Shown here piece by piece: positions 38,567 to 46,787 of a stretch of DNA of 64,000 nucleotides (the first letter of the stretch is position 1; every line of letters begins with the position of its first letter). Below the pieces are notes generated by a model, which was not told the origin of the DNA, made no database searches, and was given only the letters and a program-made list of their open reading frames with translations. This DNA comes from Pseudomonadota bacterium (GTDB lineage: Bacteria; Pseudomonadota; Alphaproteobacteria; Acetobacterales; Acetobacteraceae). A program made the position numbers and the translations under genes. The stretch covers positions 1 to 64,000 of the forward strand of contig JAJZFA010000054.1 of NCBI GenBank assembly GCA_021805565.1, written 5' to 3'.

Positions 38567-39681
38567 TCCTGGGCGGCGGGCCGGCCGGCGCCGCCGCCGC
38601 GATCACGCTTGGCCGGGCGGGGTACCGGCCGGTGGTGGTGGAGCGTTTGGCGGGGCCGGCCGACAAGGTTTGCGGCGACTTCCTCGGCATCGACACGGTT
38701 CAGCGCATCCGGGCGCTGGGTGTCGATCCGGTTGCGCTCGGCGCCGAACCGATCGGCCGCGTCAGGCTGGTGCATGGCGAACGCACAGCGGAAGCCACCC
38801 TGCCCTTTCCGGCGTTTGGTCTGTCGCGTCGCACGCTGGACGATGCGCTGCTAAACCGAGCGGGACAGGCCGGAGCAATCGTGCGGGCCGGCGAAACCGT
38901 TCGGCGCCTGACCGGCGCCCCGAACGCCTGGCACGTTCAAACCGGCGGGCCGGTCGAACTCATCGCCGAGACCGTCTTCTTGGCCACCGGCAAGCATGAT
39001 CTGCGCGATCGTCCGCGACCGCATTCCGCCCACGATGCCGTCGGCATGAAAATGTATTATGCCGCCGCACCGGGACAGGCGGCCAGGCTGGACGACGCGA
39101 TCGAACTGACGCTGTTTCCCGGCGGTTATGCCGGCCTGCAACGAATCGAGAACGGCCGGATCGCGCTGTGCGTCGCCGTTCAGCAGCGGGCGTTCCAGGG
39201 TCATGGCGGCAGTTGGGAGACACTGCTCGCCGCGATCGGGCGCGACGGCGGACGATTTTCGGCCATCATGGCCGGCCTGAGGCCGTTGTTGGCGCGTCCG
39301 CTGGCCGTGGCCGGCGTTCCGTATGGCTATCTGGCCAAACCGGTTTCGCCGGCTGGCCTGTTCCGGCTTGGCGATCAGGCCGCGGTGATCCCGTCGCTAA
39401 CCGGCGACGGCATGGCCATCGCGCTGCACAGCGGCATGCTGGCGGCGGATACATGGCTGGCCGGCGGGGGTTCGGAGGCGTATCGCCGGTCGCTGACACA
39501 GACGCTGGGATCGCGTATGCGCCTCGCCGGGATGCTGCATCGCGTGTGCATGAACGGCGCGGCGCAGTCCACCGCAACCCGCGCGGCCGCGTGGTTTCCG
39601 GCCCTGCTGCGCCAGGCCGCGTGCCATACGCGCTTGCCGCCGTATGCGGCAGCGGGCGCGAACCGGGTTGGCGCGCCCTAG
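38548..39681 (+). CDS. FAD-dependent oxidoreductase (geranylgeranyl reductase/hydroxylase-like)
   Basis: The 377-aa protein opens with an FAD Rossmann motif, LILGGGPAGAAAAITLGRAG, followed by VVVERLAGPADKVCGDFLGI, typical of geranylgeranyl reductase-like and aromatic-ring-hydroxylase-like flavoproteins. A second FAD contact appears in LGDQAAVIPSLTGDGMAIAL (GD motif). The GTG at 38548 starts 19 bp inside the methyltransferase gene and gives a short N-terminus directly before the Rossmann strand. It is the last gene of the type III polyketide cluster and probably hydroxylates or oxidises the product ring (inference). Its TAG stop is the first triplet of a repeat A hairpin arm. Confidence 0.88.
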   Translation: MRRDPLILGGGPAGAAAAITLGRAGYRPVVVERLAGPADKVCGDFLGIDTVQRIRALGVDPVALGAEPIGRVRLVHGERTAEATLPFPAFGLSRRTLDDALLNRAGQAGAIVRAGETVRRLTGAPNAWHVQTGGPVELIAETVFLATGKHDLRDRPRPHSAHDAVGMKMYYAAAPGQAARLDDAIELTLFPGGYAGLQRIENGRIALCVAVQQRAFQGHGGSWETLLAAIGRDGGRFSAIMAGLRPLLARPLAVAGVPYGYLAKPVSPAGLFRLGDQAAVIPSLTGDGMAIALHSGMLAADTWLAGGGSEAYRRSLTQTLGSRMRLAGMLHRVCMNGAAQSTATRAAAWFPALLRQAACHTRLPPYAAAGANRVGAP

Positions 39682-39789
39682 GCCATGCTCAACACTTTTC
39701 GCTCGGATTGTGGCGCCGAGCATGGCCTAAGCCTTTATTTGAGCGGGCAGCTTTATCGGCGTGCTGACGCACTGATGGCCGATGCTGTC
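39679..39789 (-). repeat. Dispersed ~110-bp repeat family A, copy 3 (inverted)
   Basis: The perfect 12-bp hairpin arms are TAGGCCATGCTC (39679-39690) and GAGCATGGCCTA (39718-39729). The conserved core on the minus strand follows, containing CACGCCGATAAAGCTG and CCGCTCAAATAAAG. The arm sequence differs from copy 1, yet both arms changed together and the stem stays perfect, so pairing is conserved. The TAG stop of the FAD enzyme gene lies in the first arm. The copy sits between that gene and lptF. Confidence 0.92.
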
Positions 39790-39836
39790 CTTAAAAGTCA
39801 GGTTGCATCCCGTCGGCGCCTGCCCCAGAAAGCCGC

Positions 39837-40961
39837 ATGCGCCCCGGCACTATGTTCACCCGGCTCGATATCTACATATTTCGTCAGGTCTTGTTGGCTC
39901 TGGTCGTGGCCACGGGTGGGCTGACGGCGCTTATCTGGCTGACGCAATCGTTGCGGTTTGTGGAGCTTGTGGTGAACCGCGGCCTGTCGCTGCTGGTGTT
40001 TCTGCAACTGACCGGGCTGCTGATTCCCAGTTTCGTCGCGGTGATCCTGCCGATCACCACTTACGTGGTCATCCAGTTCGTTTATCAGCGCATGGCCACC
40101 GACCGGGAGCTGACGGTGATGCGTGCGGCCGGCCTGTCGCCCTGGGCGCTGGCCCGCCCCGCCCTGGCGGCGGCGTTGCTGGCAACACTGCTTGGCTATG
40201 TTTTCAGCGTCTGGGCCGTTCCCGCCACATTGGGCGAGTTCAAGCGGTTTCAGTGGGAAATCCGCAACCGTCTGGCCGCCTTTCTGCTTCAGGACGGGGT
40301 ATTCACGCCGATGTCCGACAAGCTGACCGTCTATATCCGGTCCCGCGACCAGGACGGGACGTTACATGGTATCCTGGTCGATGACGCCCGCGATCCAACC
40401 GCCCACGCCACGATCCTTGCAGAGCGCGGCCGCCTGATCGACGGCCCGGCCGGACCGCGGGTGCTGCTGCTGGACGGCAGCCGGCAAGAGATCGACCATC
40501 AAAGCGGCCGTCTGGATGTGCTGACGTTCAAACAGAACGAGATCGATCTGGCCGAAGCCACCAAGGACGAAACCGCGCAACCGGCCGATATGTCGGAGGT
40601 TCCGTTGGCGGACCTGATGGACCCTCATCCGATTTTCGAGCGGGACCGGCCGAAATGGATCGCCGAAGGACACAAACGGTTGTCGGCGCCGTTGACAACG
40701 CTGTCTTATGCGATGGTCGGGCTGTTTTCCTCGCTGGGGGGCATGTTCAGGCGCCATGGCGGCGTGGTCCGGCCGCTCGTCACGGTTGGCGCCATGGTCG
40801 TTCTGCTGGCGATGGGCCTGACATTCGCGACGTTGGGCGCGCGGGACAACCATTTGGTGTTTTTGATGTGGGTCCATGCGATCGCGCCGGGCGTTGTCTG
40901 TGCCTGGCTGCTGTTCGCGCCGCCGGTCGAGTTGCTGCAGCCCCGGCCGGCCGGGGCGTGA
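39837..40961 (+). CDS. lptF: LPS export ABC transporter permease LptF
   Basis: The 374-aa inner-membrane protein is an LptF/LptG (YjgP/YjgQ) permease: RLDIYIFRQVLLALVVATGG in the first helix, VYQRMATDRELTVMRAAGLS coupling region, a periplasmic beta-jellyroll domain with LIDGPAGPRVLLLDGSRQEI, and three C-terminal helices. With LptG and the ATPase LptB it extracts lipopolysaccharide from the inner membrane. The ATG at 39837 has only a weak AGAAAG upstream; an ATG at 39852 is an alternative and puts the family similarity right at the N-terminus. lptG follows after 4 bp. Confidence 0.95.
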   Translation: MRPGTMFTRLDIYIFRQVLLALVVATGGLTALIWLTQSLRFVELVVNRGLSLLVFLQLTGLLIPSFVAVILPITTYVVIQFVYQRMATDRELTVMRAAGLSPWALARPALAAALLATLLGYVFSVWAVPATLGEFKRFQWEIRNRLAAFLLQDGVFTPMSDKLTVYIRSRDQDGTLHGILVDDARDPTAHATILAERGRLIDGPAGPRVLLLDGSRQEIDHQSGRLDVLTFKQNEIDLAEATKDETAQPADMSEVPLADLMDPHPIFERDRPKWIAEGHKRLSAPLTTLSYAMVGLFSSLGGMFRRHGGVVRPLVTVGAMVVLLAMGLTFATLGARDNHLVFLMWVHAIAPGVVCAWLLFAPPVELLQPRPAGA

Positions 40962-40965
40962 CGGT

Positions 40966-42078
40966 ATGACGGCCACCCTGACGCTGTCGGTTTATATTGT
41001 TCGCCAGTTCTCGCTCGCGGTCTGCGGGATGCTGCTGGCGCTGTCCGGCCTGGTGGCGATGTTCGACTTTATCGAGTTGCTGCGCCGGTCCGCGAGCCAC
41101 CCGGATGTCAGCTTCGGCCTGGTGGCCCAGATCGCGGCGCTGCGCCTGCCGTTTGTGGCCATGCAGATCCTGCCGTTCGCGGTCTTGCTGGGTGGGATTC
41201 TGTGCTTCTGGCGCCTGACGCGATCGTCCGAACTGATCGTCGCCCGCGCCGCCGGCATTTCGGCGTGGGAGTTTCTGACGGCGCCAACCCTATGTGCGAT
41301 GCTGTTCGGTATCATCGCCACGGCCCTGATCAGCCCGGTTTCATCGGTGATGCTGGCGCGCGCCGAGTCGCTGGACAATACCTTTCTTCGCTCCGGCGGC
41401 GGACCGCTGGCCCTGAACGGCGGGCAATTGTGGCTGCGCCAGTCGGACCACCAGATATCGCCGCAGGGCGTCGCCATCATCCACGCCCAGTCGGTCGAGG
41501 TTCATCGCAAGCAGTTGATCGCCCACCGGGTCAGCGTATTTCGCCTGGACGGCGAAGACCGGCTGCTGACGCGGATCGAAGCGATCCGGGCGACCCTGGG
41601 CAGCGGGCGCTGGCTGCTGGAAAACGCGAGCGCGATCCGGCCGGACCAGTTGCCGCAACCGCCGGCGGTCATAAGCCTGCCGACAGACCTGACGGTCAAC
41701 CGGGTCCAGGAAAGTTTTGCCTCGCCGGACACATTGTCGGTATGGGCGTTGCCGGGGTTTATCGCATTGCTCGACCGGTCGGGGTTTTCCTCTATCCGCC
41801 ACCGGCTGCATTTCCAGGCGTTGCTGGCCCTGCCGCTGCTGGCGGCCACGATGACGCTGGTATCGGCCGGCTTCTCCATGCGCCCGGCTCGGCGCGGCGG
41901 TGTGGCGAAGATGATCGGCAGCGGCGTGGCGGCTGGATTCGCACTGTTCGTGGTGTCAAAGGTCGCCGAGGAAATCGGCCAGTCCGGGGCCTTGCCCGTC
42001 GTTCTGGCGGCGTGGGCCCCGGCGGCGGCCGGCCTTATGTTCTCCATCGCGCTGCTGCTACATACGGAAGACGGCTGA
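40966..42078 (+). CDS. lptG: LPS export ABC transporter permease LptG
   Basis: The 370-aa protein pairs with LptF and has the same layout: VYIVRQFSLAVCGMLLALSG in helix 1, CFWRLTRSSELIVARAAGIS coupling segment, a periplasmic jellyroll and C-terminal helices (FALFVVSKVAEEIGQSGALP). The start at 40966 lies 4 nt after the lptF stop, so the two are co-translated. The lptD gene follows immediately. Together they supply most of the lipopolysaccharide transport bridge; lptA/B/C are not in the window. Confidence 0.95.
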   Translation: MTATLTLSVYIVRQFSLAVCGMLLALSGLVAMFDFIELLRRSASHPDVSFGLVAQIAALRLPFVAMQILPFAVLLGGILCFWRLTRSSELIVARAAGISAWEFLTAPTLCAMLFGIIATALISPVSSVMLARAESLDNTFLRSGGGPLALNGGQLWLRQSDHQISPQGVAIIHAQSVEVHRKQLIAHRVSVFRLDGEDRLLTRIEAIRATLGSGRWLLENASAIRPDQLPQPPAVISLPTDLTVNRVQESFASPDTLSVWALPGFIALLDRSGFSSIRHRLHFQALLALPLLAATMTLVSAGFSMRPARRGGVAKMIGSGVAAGFALFVVSKVAEEIGQSGALPVVLAAWAPAAAGLMFSIALLLHTEDG

Positions 42079-42089
42079 GGGTGGATCGC

Positions 42090-44333
42090 GTGCGGATTTC
42101 CAGACGGCACAGCTTCCGGACGATCGCCCTGGGCGCGGCGATCTTATTCGCCGGCACAACCCTGGCCGATATCGCCCGGGCGCAGGTTTCCAACACCGTG
42201 ACGCCGGTTCAAACCGGCCCGGCCGCGGGGAACAAAGACCCTGTCACGTTCTCGGCCGACGCCGTCGAATACGATAAGGACAACGCGCTGGTCACCGCCA
42301 CCGGGCACGTCGAGGCCTGGCAGAACGGGCACGTGATGCGCGCCGACAAGGTGGTGTTCGATCGTAACACCGGCGTTGCGGCGGGGACCGGCAACGTCGT
42401 GCTGCTGGAACCGGACGGCGAGGTGATGTTCGCCGACTACGCCGAGATGCAGAACCATATGAACGATGGCATCCTGAAGGATGTGCGCGCGTTGCTGCGG
42501 CAGAACGGCAAACTGGCGGCAAACGGCGTTCGCCGCACCGGCGGGCAGATCAACGAAATGAGCCAGGTCGTGTACACGACCTGCAATCAATGCAAGACCG
42601 ATCCAAGCCGAGCGCCGCTGTGGCAGATCCGGGCCGAGTCGGCATTGCAGGATTTGGAGCACAAGAAGGTCGAGTTCAGCAATGCAACGCTGGATATGTT
42701 CGGGGTTCCGGTGGCGTTCTTTCCCTATTTCTGGACCGCCGATCCGTCCGTGAAGCGGGAATCGGGACTTCTGCCACCGATCGTGGGCAGCGCGACCGGC
42801 GTGGGATTTTTTTACGGCCAGCCGTATTACCAGGTCATCGACGACCAGTCGGACGCGACCATCCTGCCGCTGATCAGCACGCAGGCCGGGCCGCAACTGG
42901 ATATCGAATACCGCCGCCGGTTCAATGACGGTTCGGTGCTGTTAAACGTATCCGCCGGAGATCTTTATGGTTCGACCCAGGGTTCGATCGGCACCCGGGG
43001 ACAGTTTGCCATCGACGACACATGGCGCTGGGGTTTCGATCTCAACCGGGCGTCGTCGGTGGCGTATGTGTACGATTTCCATGTCACCCAGGGGTTGACC
43101 GGCGACCAGAACGTATTACCGAGCCAGCTTTACTTGGAGGGATTTGGCGAGGGATCGTATAGTCGTTTGGAATCGAAGTTTTATCAGGGACTGAACGGCG
43201 TTATCGACACGGCGACACTGCCGACGGTACTGCCGCGATATGAATATAGTTACTTCGGTACGCCGGATTCGCTGGGTGGGCGGCTGTCGCTGACGACCGG
43301 GGCATTCAATGTCATCCGCACCATCGGCACGGACACGCAGCGCGCGTCCATGACAGTGGATTGGGTCAGGCCATTCACCGGGTTGGTGGGCGATCTCTGG
43401 AATATTACGCTCCACGGCGATGCGGCGGCTTACAATGCAACGGGTTTCCAGGGGCTGCCCAACTACGGTCCTTACAACATGATCGATACCGCTCGGGCGC
43501 TGCCTCAGATAGCGATCAACTTCCGCTGGCCGTTTTCCCGCGACGGCGGCGCCTGGGGCACGCAGGTGATCGAGCCGATCGTGCAATTGGTCGCCGCGCC
43601 GCAGACCGGGACCAGTCAGTTGCGGACGATCCCGAACGAAGACAGCCTGGATTTCGAGTTCACCGACGCCAACCTGTTCGGCTTTAACCGGTTTACCGGT
43701 ATCGATCGGCTCGACGGCGGGGAGCGGGCGAATGTCGGGCTTCATGGTGCCTGGTATCTTGGTGGTACGACGTTCGACGGGCTCGTCGGACAGGCGTATC
43801 GGACCAATAAGGACACTTTGTTCCCGCAGTCGTCCGGATTGTACAATCAGGTGTCCGATATCGTCGCGCGCGCCACGTTCGCACCGACCAAATGGCTGGA
43901 TCTGACATATCGTACGCGGCTGGATCCAACCACGCTGGCCACGCATTTTTCCGACGCGGTCATTTCCGCCGGCCCGGAATGGTTACGCGTTTCGGGCGGG
44001 TATATTTATACGAATTTCAATCCGTACACCTATTATGACCAGGCTCTCCCGCCGCCGTATGGCAATGCTTATTATTTTCCGCGGAACGAAGCGACGATTG
44101 GGGTTTCGACCAAATCGGGGTATTATAAGTTCAGTGCGAACGTACAACGCGATCTGGCAACGAACCAAATGGTGATGGCCAGCGGCGATGCGAGTTATGA
44201 AGACGAATGCTCTATCTTCGATTTGCGGTATTATCGTATCTACACCAACTTCAATGGGTTTGGAGGCACCACTGCCATCATGTTCCTGTTCACACTCAAG
44301 ACGATCGGCCAGTTCGGCTATCGCGCGCTATAA
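42090..44333 (+). CDS. lptD: LPS-assembly protein LptD
   Basis: The 747-aa outer-membrane protein has a signal peptide (ALGAAILFAGTTLADIARA), an OstA/LptA-like N-domain (VTFSADAVEYDKDNALVTAT, VVFDRNTGVAAGTGNVVLLE) and a large beta-barrel. Cys residues in TTCNQCKTDPS and in YEDECSIFDLRYYRIYTNF fit the disulfide network described for LptD, where E. coli has four cysteines. The GTG at 42090 is preferred because GAGGG (42077-42081) is 8 nt upstream; the GTG at 42081 is an alternative. A longer in-frame extension overlapping lptG is rejected. It inserts lipopolysaccharide into the outer leaflet with LptE. Confidence 0.95.
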   Translation: MRISRRHSFRTIALGAAILFAGTTLADIARAQVSNTVTPVQTGPAAGNKDPVTFSADAVEYDKDNALVTATGHVEAWQNGHVMRADKVVFDRNTGVAAGTGNVVLLEPDGEVMFADYAEMQNHMNDGILKDVRALLRQNGKLAANGVRRTGGQINEMSQVVYTTCNQCKTDPSRAPLWQIRAESALQDLEHKKVEFSNATLDMFGVPVAFFPYFWTADPSVKRESGLLPPIVGSATGVGFFYGQPYYQVIDDQSDATILPLISTQAGPQLDIEYRRRFNDGSVLLNVSAGDLYGSTQGSIGTRGQFAIDDTWRWGFDLNRASSVAYVYDFHVTQGLTGDQNVLPSQLYLEGFGEGSYSRLESKFYQGLNGVIDTATLPTVLPRYEYSYFGTPDSLGGRLSLTTGAFNVIRTIGTDTQRASMTVDWVRPFTGLVGDLWNITLHGDAAAYNATGFQGLPNYGPYNMIDTARALPQIAINFRWPFSRDGGAWGTQVIEPIVQLVAAPQTGTSQLRTIPNEDSLDFEFTDANLFGFNRFTGIDRLDGGERANVGLHGAWYLGGTTFDGLVGQAYRTNKDTLFPQSSGLYNQVSDIVARATFAPTKWLDLTYRTRLDPTTLATHFSDAVISAGPEWLRVSGGYIYTNFNPYTYYDQALPPPYGNAYYFPRNEATIGVSTKSGYYKFSANVQRDLATNQMVMASGDASYEDECSIFDLRYYRIYTNFNGFGGTTAIMFLFTLKTIGQFGYRAL

Positions 44334-44350
44334 ATCCGGGAGTGACTGAC

Positions 44351-45721
44351 ATGCCAATTCCGCGTCTTGGGCCGTCCGGTGTTGCCGCTGCCGGCGCATT
44401 TGCCGTGCTGTTGGCCCTGCCGGGGTGGGGGTACGCCACCGAAACACCGGCAAAACCCGCGCCCATAACCGCTACCGCAACTCCGGCGGAAAAAAAACCG
44501 GCAACGAGTGGCAGTCACATCGCGGCGGTCGTCAATGGGGATGTGATCAGCGAAGCGGATATCGACAATCGTGCTCGGCTGTTCGCCATTTCCAGCGGCC
44601 TGCCGATGGCCCCCGATGTCATCGACCGGCTGAGGCCGCAAATCCTGCGGCAACTCATCGATGAGCGCCTGCGCGTTCAGGAATCGCAACGGCGCAAGAT
44701 CGTTATCCAGGAGACCCAGATCGCGGCCGCCATCAAGGACATCGAATCCCGCAACGGCATGCAGCCGGGCGCTTTGCGGGCAAAACTGTCTTCCGACGGC
44801 GTGAGTATCCGCACATTGGTGGACCAGATTCGCGCCCAGCTTGCCTGGACTCAGATGCTGCGGGATGTTGTTACCGACAAAATCCGCGTCACCGAGGCCG
44901 ACGTGAAGGAACAGGAAAAACTGGCCGAGCAGCAAATCGGCCAGACGGAATACCGCCTGGGGGAAATTTTTATCCCGGTCGATAACCCCGACAACACAGC
45001 CGACGCGAAACGGTTCGCCGACACGGTGATCGCCGAACTGCGGGCCGGTGCGTCGTTTGGCCTTGTCGCCGCGCAGTTCAGCCAGACGCAGTCGGCCCTG
45101 GAGGGCGGCGAACTCGGGTGGGAACTGCCGAACCAGCTTGACTCGGCGGTGGCCCGTATCGTCACCGAGATGCCAGTCGGCGCGATCAGCAACGCGGTGC
45201 GGGTACCGGGCGGATTTTCGGTGGTGTCGTTGCAGGGCAAGCGGGAGATCGGCCACCAAATGGTCACCATCGCCAGGCTGCGGCAGGCCTTCGTTGCCTT
45301 TACCGCGCCGCTGACCGACGCGCAGAACCCGACCGCCCAGCAGCGCGAGGCACTGGCCAAGGCCAAGGACATTCAGGCCACGGTCAAAAGCTGCGACCAG
45401 ATGGAAGCGATCGCGAAAACGATCAACGGTCCGAACCGGCAGATCGACCCCGGCGAGGTGCAGGTGGAAGGCGTCAATCCGCCCGCCTTCCGGCAATTGC
45501 TGGCAACCATCCCGCTTGGTCAGGCGACCGAACCGCTGATCTCCCACGACGGGATCGCCGTTATCTCGGTCTGCTCGCGGGACCAAAAAAACCTGGGTGA
45601 AATCAACGCCAAGGATATCCAGCGCCGTCTCGTCAATGAGCGGATCGAGATGCTGTCCCGCCAGACGATGCGCGACCTGCACCGCAAGGCCAGCATCGAT
45701 ATGCACGACCGTGGGGTCTGA
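44351..45721 (+). CDS. surA: Peptidylprolyl isomerase/chaperone SurA
   Basis: The 456-aa protein has a signal peptide (GPSGVAAAGAFAVLLALPGW), a SurA N-terminal domain (VNGDVISEADIDNRARLFAI, LRPQILRQLIDERLRVQESQ) and a PPIC/parvulin domain with EYRLGEIFIPVDNPDNTADA and GELGWELPNQLDSAVARIVT. It is a periplasmic chaperone for outer-membrane barrels, and LptD is a known SurA client, which fits its position after lptD. GGGAG precedes the ATG at 44351. Unlike the common surA-pdxA-ksgA order, ksgA follows directly. Confidence 0.93.
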   Translation: MPIPRLGPSGVAAAGAFAVLLALPGWGYATETPAKPAPITATATPAEKKPATSGSHIAAVVNGDVISEADIDNRARLFAISSGLPMAPDVIDRLRPQILRQLIDERLRVQESQRRKIVIQETQIAAAIKDIESRNGMQPGALRAKLSSDGVSIRTLVDQIRAQLAWTQMLRDVVTDKIRVTEADVKEQEKLAEQQIGQTEYRLGEIFIPVDNPDNTADAKRFADTVIAELRAGASFGLVAAQFSQTQSALEGGELGWELPNQLDSAVARIVTEMPVGAISNAVRVPGGFSVVSLQGKREIGHQMVTIARLRQAFVAFTAPLTDAQNPTAQQREALAKAKDIQATVKSCDQMEAIAKTINGPNRQIDPGEVQVEGVNPPAFRQLLATIPLGQATEPLISHDGIAVISVCSRDQKNLGEINAKDIQRRLVNERIEMLSRQTMRDLHRKASIDMHDRGV

Positions 45722-45735
45722 ACGGGCCCCTGTCG

Positions 45736-46572
45736 TTGGCTGACCTGCCCCCGCTTCGCGACGTTATCGCCCGTCACGGTCTGACCGCCCGGCACGGTCT
45801 GGGACAGCACTTCCTGCTGGACGGCAATGTGACGGATCGCATCGTGCGGGAAGCAGGCGATCTGACCGGCCGACATATTGTCGAGGTCGGTCCGGGACCG
45901 GGCGGCCTGACGCGATCGCTGCTGGCGTCCGCCGCCGCCGGTATTACCGCTGTCGAACTGGATCGCCGCGCCATCGGCGCGATAACGGAATTGGCGGACA
46001 TGGCCGGCGGACGGTTGCGGGTGATCGAGGGCGACGCATTGTCCGTCGATGCCGCTTCGCTTGTGCCGGCGCCCCGGCAACTGATCGCGAATCTGCCGTA
46101 TAACATCGCGTCGCCGCTGCTGGTCGGCTGGCTGCGCCATGCCGCGTCGTTCGAGCGGCTGATCCTGATGTTCCAGCAGGAGGTGGCGGAGCGGATTTGC
46201 GCGGAACCGGATACGACCGCTTACGGCCGGCTGTCCGTTCTGACCCAATGGACGTGCGACGTTCGAATCGTCATGCGGCTGCCGCCCGCCGCGTTCACGC
46301 CGCCGCCCAAGGTATCGTCGGCGGTGGTCAGCCTGACGCCGCACCGAATCCAGCCGGAGCCGGCGGTGTTCCGCCGGATGGAGGCACTGACCGCCGCCGC
46401 CTTCGGCCAGCGCCGGAAAATGCTGCGCGGATCGCTGCGCGGACTGGGTGGCGAGGCCCTTCTCGCCCGCGCCGGAATCGCCGCCGAACGGCGCGCCGAA
46501 ACACTGTCGGTGGCGGAGTTTGCCCGGCTGTTGAGCGTCACAGCATCATCCGGCGACGATACCCCAGGGTGA
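45736..46572 (+). CDS. ksgA: 16S rRNA (adenine1518-N6/adenine1519-N6)-dimethyltransferase
   Basis: The 278-aa protein has the KsgA signature: HGLGQHFLLDGNVTDRIVRE, the SAM loop IVEVGPGPGGLTRSLLASAA, VELDRRAIGAITELA and the catalytic NLPYNIASPLLVGWL (NLPY). It dimethylates two adjacent adenines in the 3' end of 16S rRNA during small-subunit maturation. The start is a TTG at 45736, 14 nt after the surA stop, with a poor ribosome-binding site, so translation may be coupled to surA. Repeat family B begins 58 bp downstream and supplies a terminator. Confidence 0.95.
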   Translation: MADLPPLRDVIARHGLTARHGLGQHFLLDGNVTDRIVREAGDLTGRHIVEVGPGPGGLTRSLLASAAAGITAVELDRRAIGAITELADMAGGRLRVIEGDALSVDAASLVPAPRQLIANLPYNIASPLLVGWLRHAASFERLILMFQQEVAERICAEPDTTAYGRLSVLTQWTCDVRIVMRLPPAAFTPPPKVSSAVVSLTPHRIQPEPAVFRRMEALTAAAFGQRRKMLRGSLRGLGGEALLARAGIAAERRAETLSVAEFARLLSVTASSGDDTPG

Positions 46573-46593
46573 ATCCAACGGCACGCACTGGCT

Positions 46594-46628
46594 TTTCGAT
46601 GGGCGGCTATCGGCACGCTGACGTTCTT
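46594..46628 (-). repeat. Possible degraded fragment of repeat family A
   Basis: On the minus strand, GTCAGCGTGCCGATA followed by GCCGCCCAT resembles the GTCAGCACGCCGATAAAGCTGCCCG part of the family A core in copy 3, with a small deletion and substitutions. It lies directly next to repeat family B copy 2. Similarity is partial and could be chance. Confidence 0.3.
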
Positions 46629-46630
46629 AT

Positions 46631-46694
46631 ACCAACCCGCTTAAAGGCGGACCCATGAAGAATGGGTCCGCGCGGCTCGGTATCGGTCTTTTTT
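46631..46694 (+). terminator. Rho-independent-like terminator of ksgA within repeat B
   Basis: The strong hairpin at 46631-46681 is followed 7 nt later by a T6 run (46689-46694) on the plus strand. This is the layout of an intrinsic terminator for the surA-ksgA transcript. Confidence 0.7.
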
Positions 46695-46778
46695 GGCGCG
46701 CCGCCGCCCTCCAACCCGGCGCGCGATACCAACCGGCGGAAAGGATGGAAAGGTCATCCTTTCCGCCGGTTGGTATTA
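46631..46778 (-). repeat. Dispersed 148-bp repeat family B, copy 2 (inverted)
   Basis: This is the reverse complement of the element at 20401-20548, with few differences over 148 bp. Hairpin 2 has inner arms GCGGACCCAT (46647-46656) and ATGGGTCCGC (46662-46671) with a 5-nt loop. Hairpin 1 at the other end has a perfect inner stem GGAAAGGATG/CATCCTTTCC and outer arms ACCAACCGGC/GCCGGTTGGT. The element fills the gap between convergent ksgA and the monooxygenase at 46788. Confidence 0.93.
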
Positions 46779-46787
46779 CTGCCAATC

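Noticed and set aside
41202-42089. N-terminal extension of lptD through lptG
   Set aside because: The extension is low-complexity and overlaps lptG; the signal peptide starts after the GTG at 42090.
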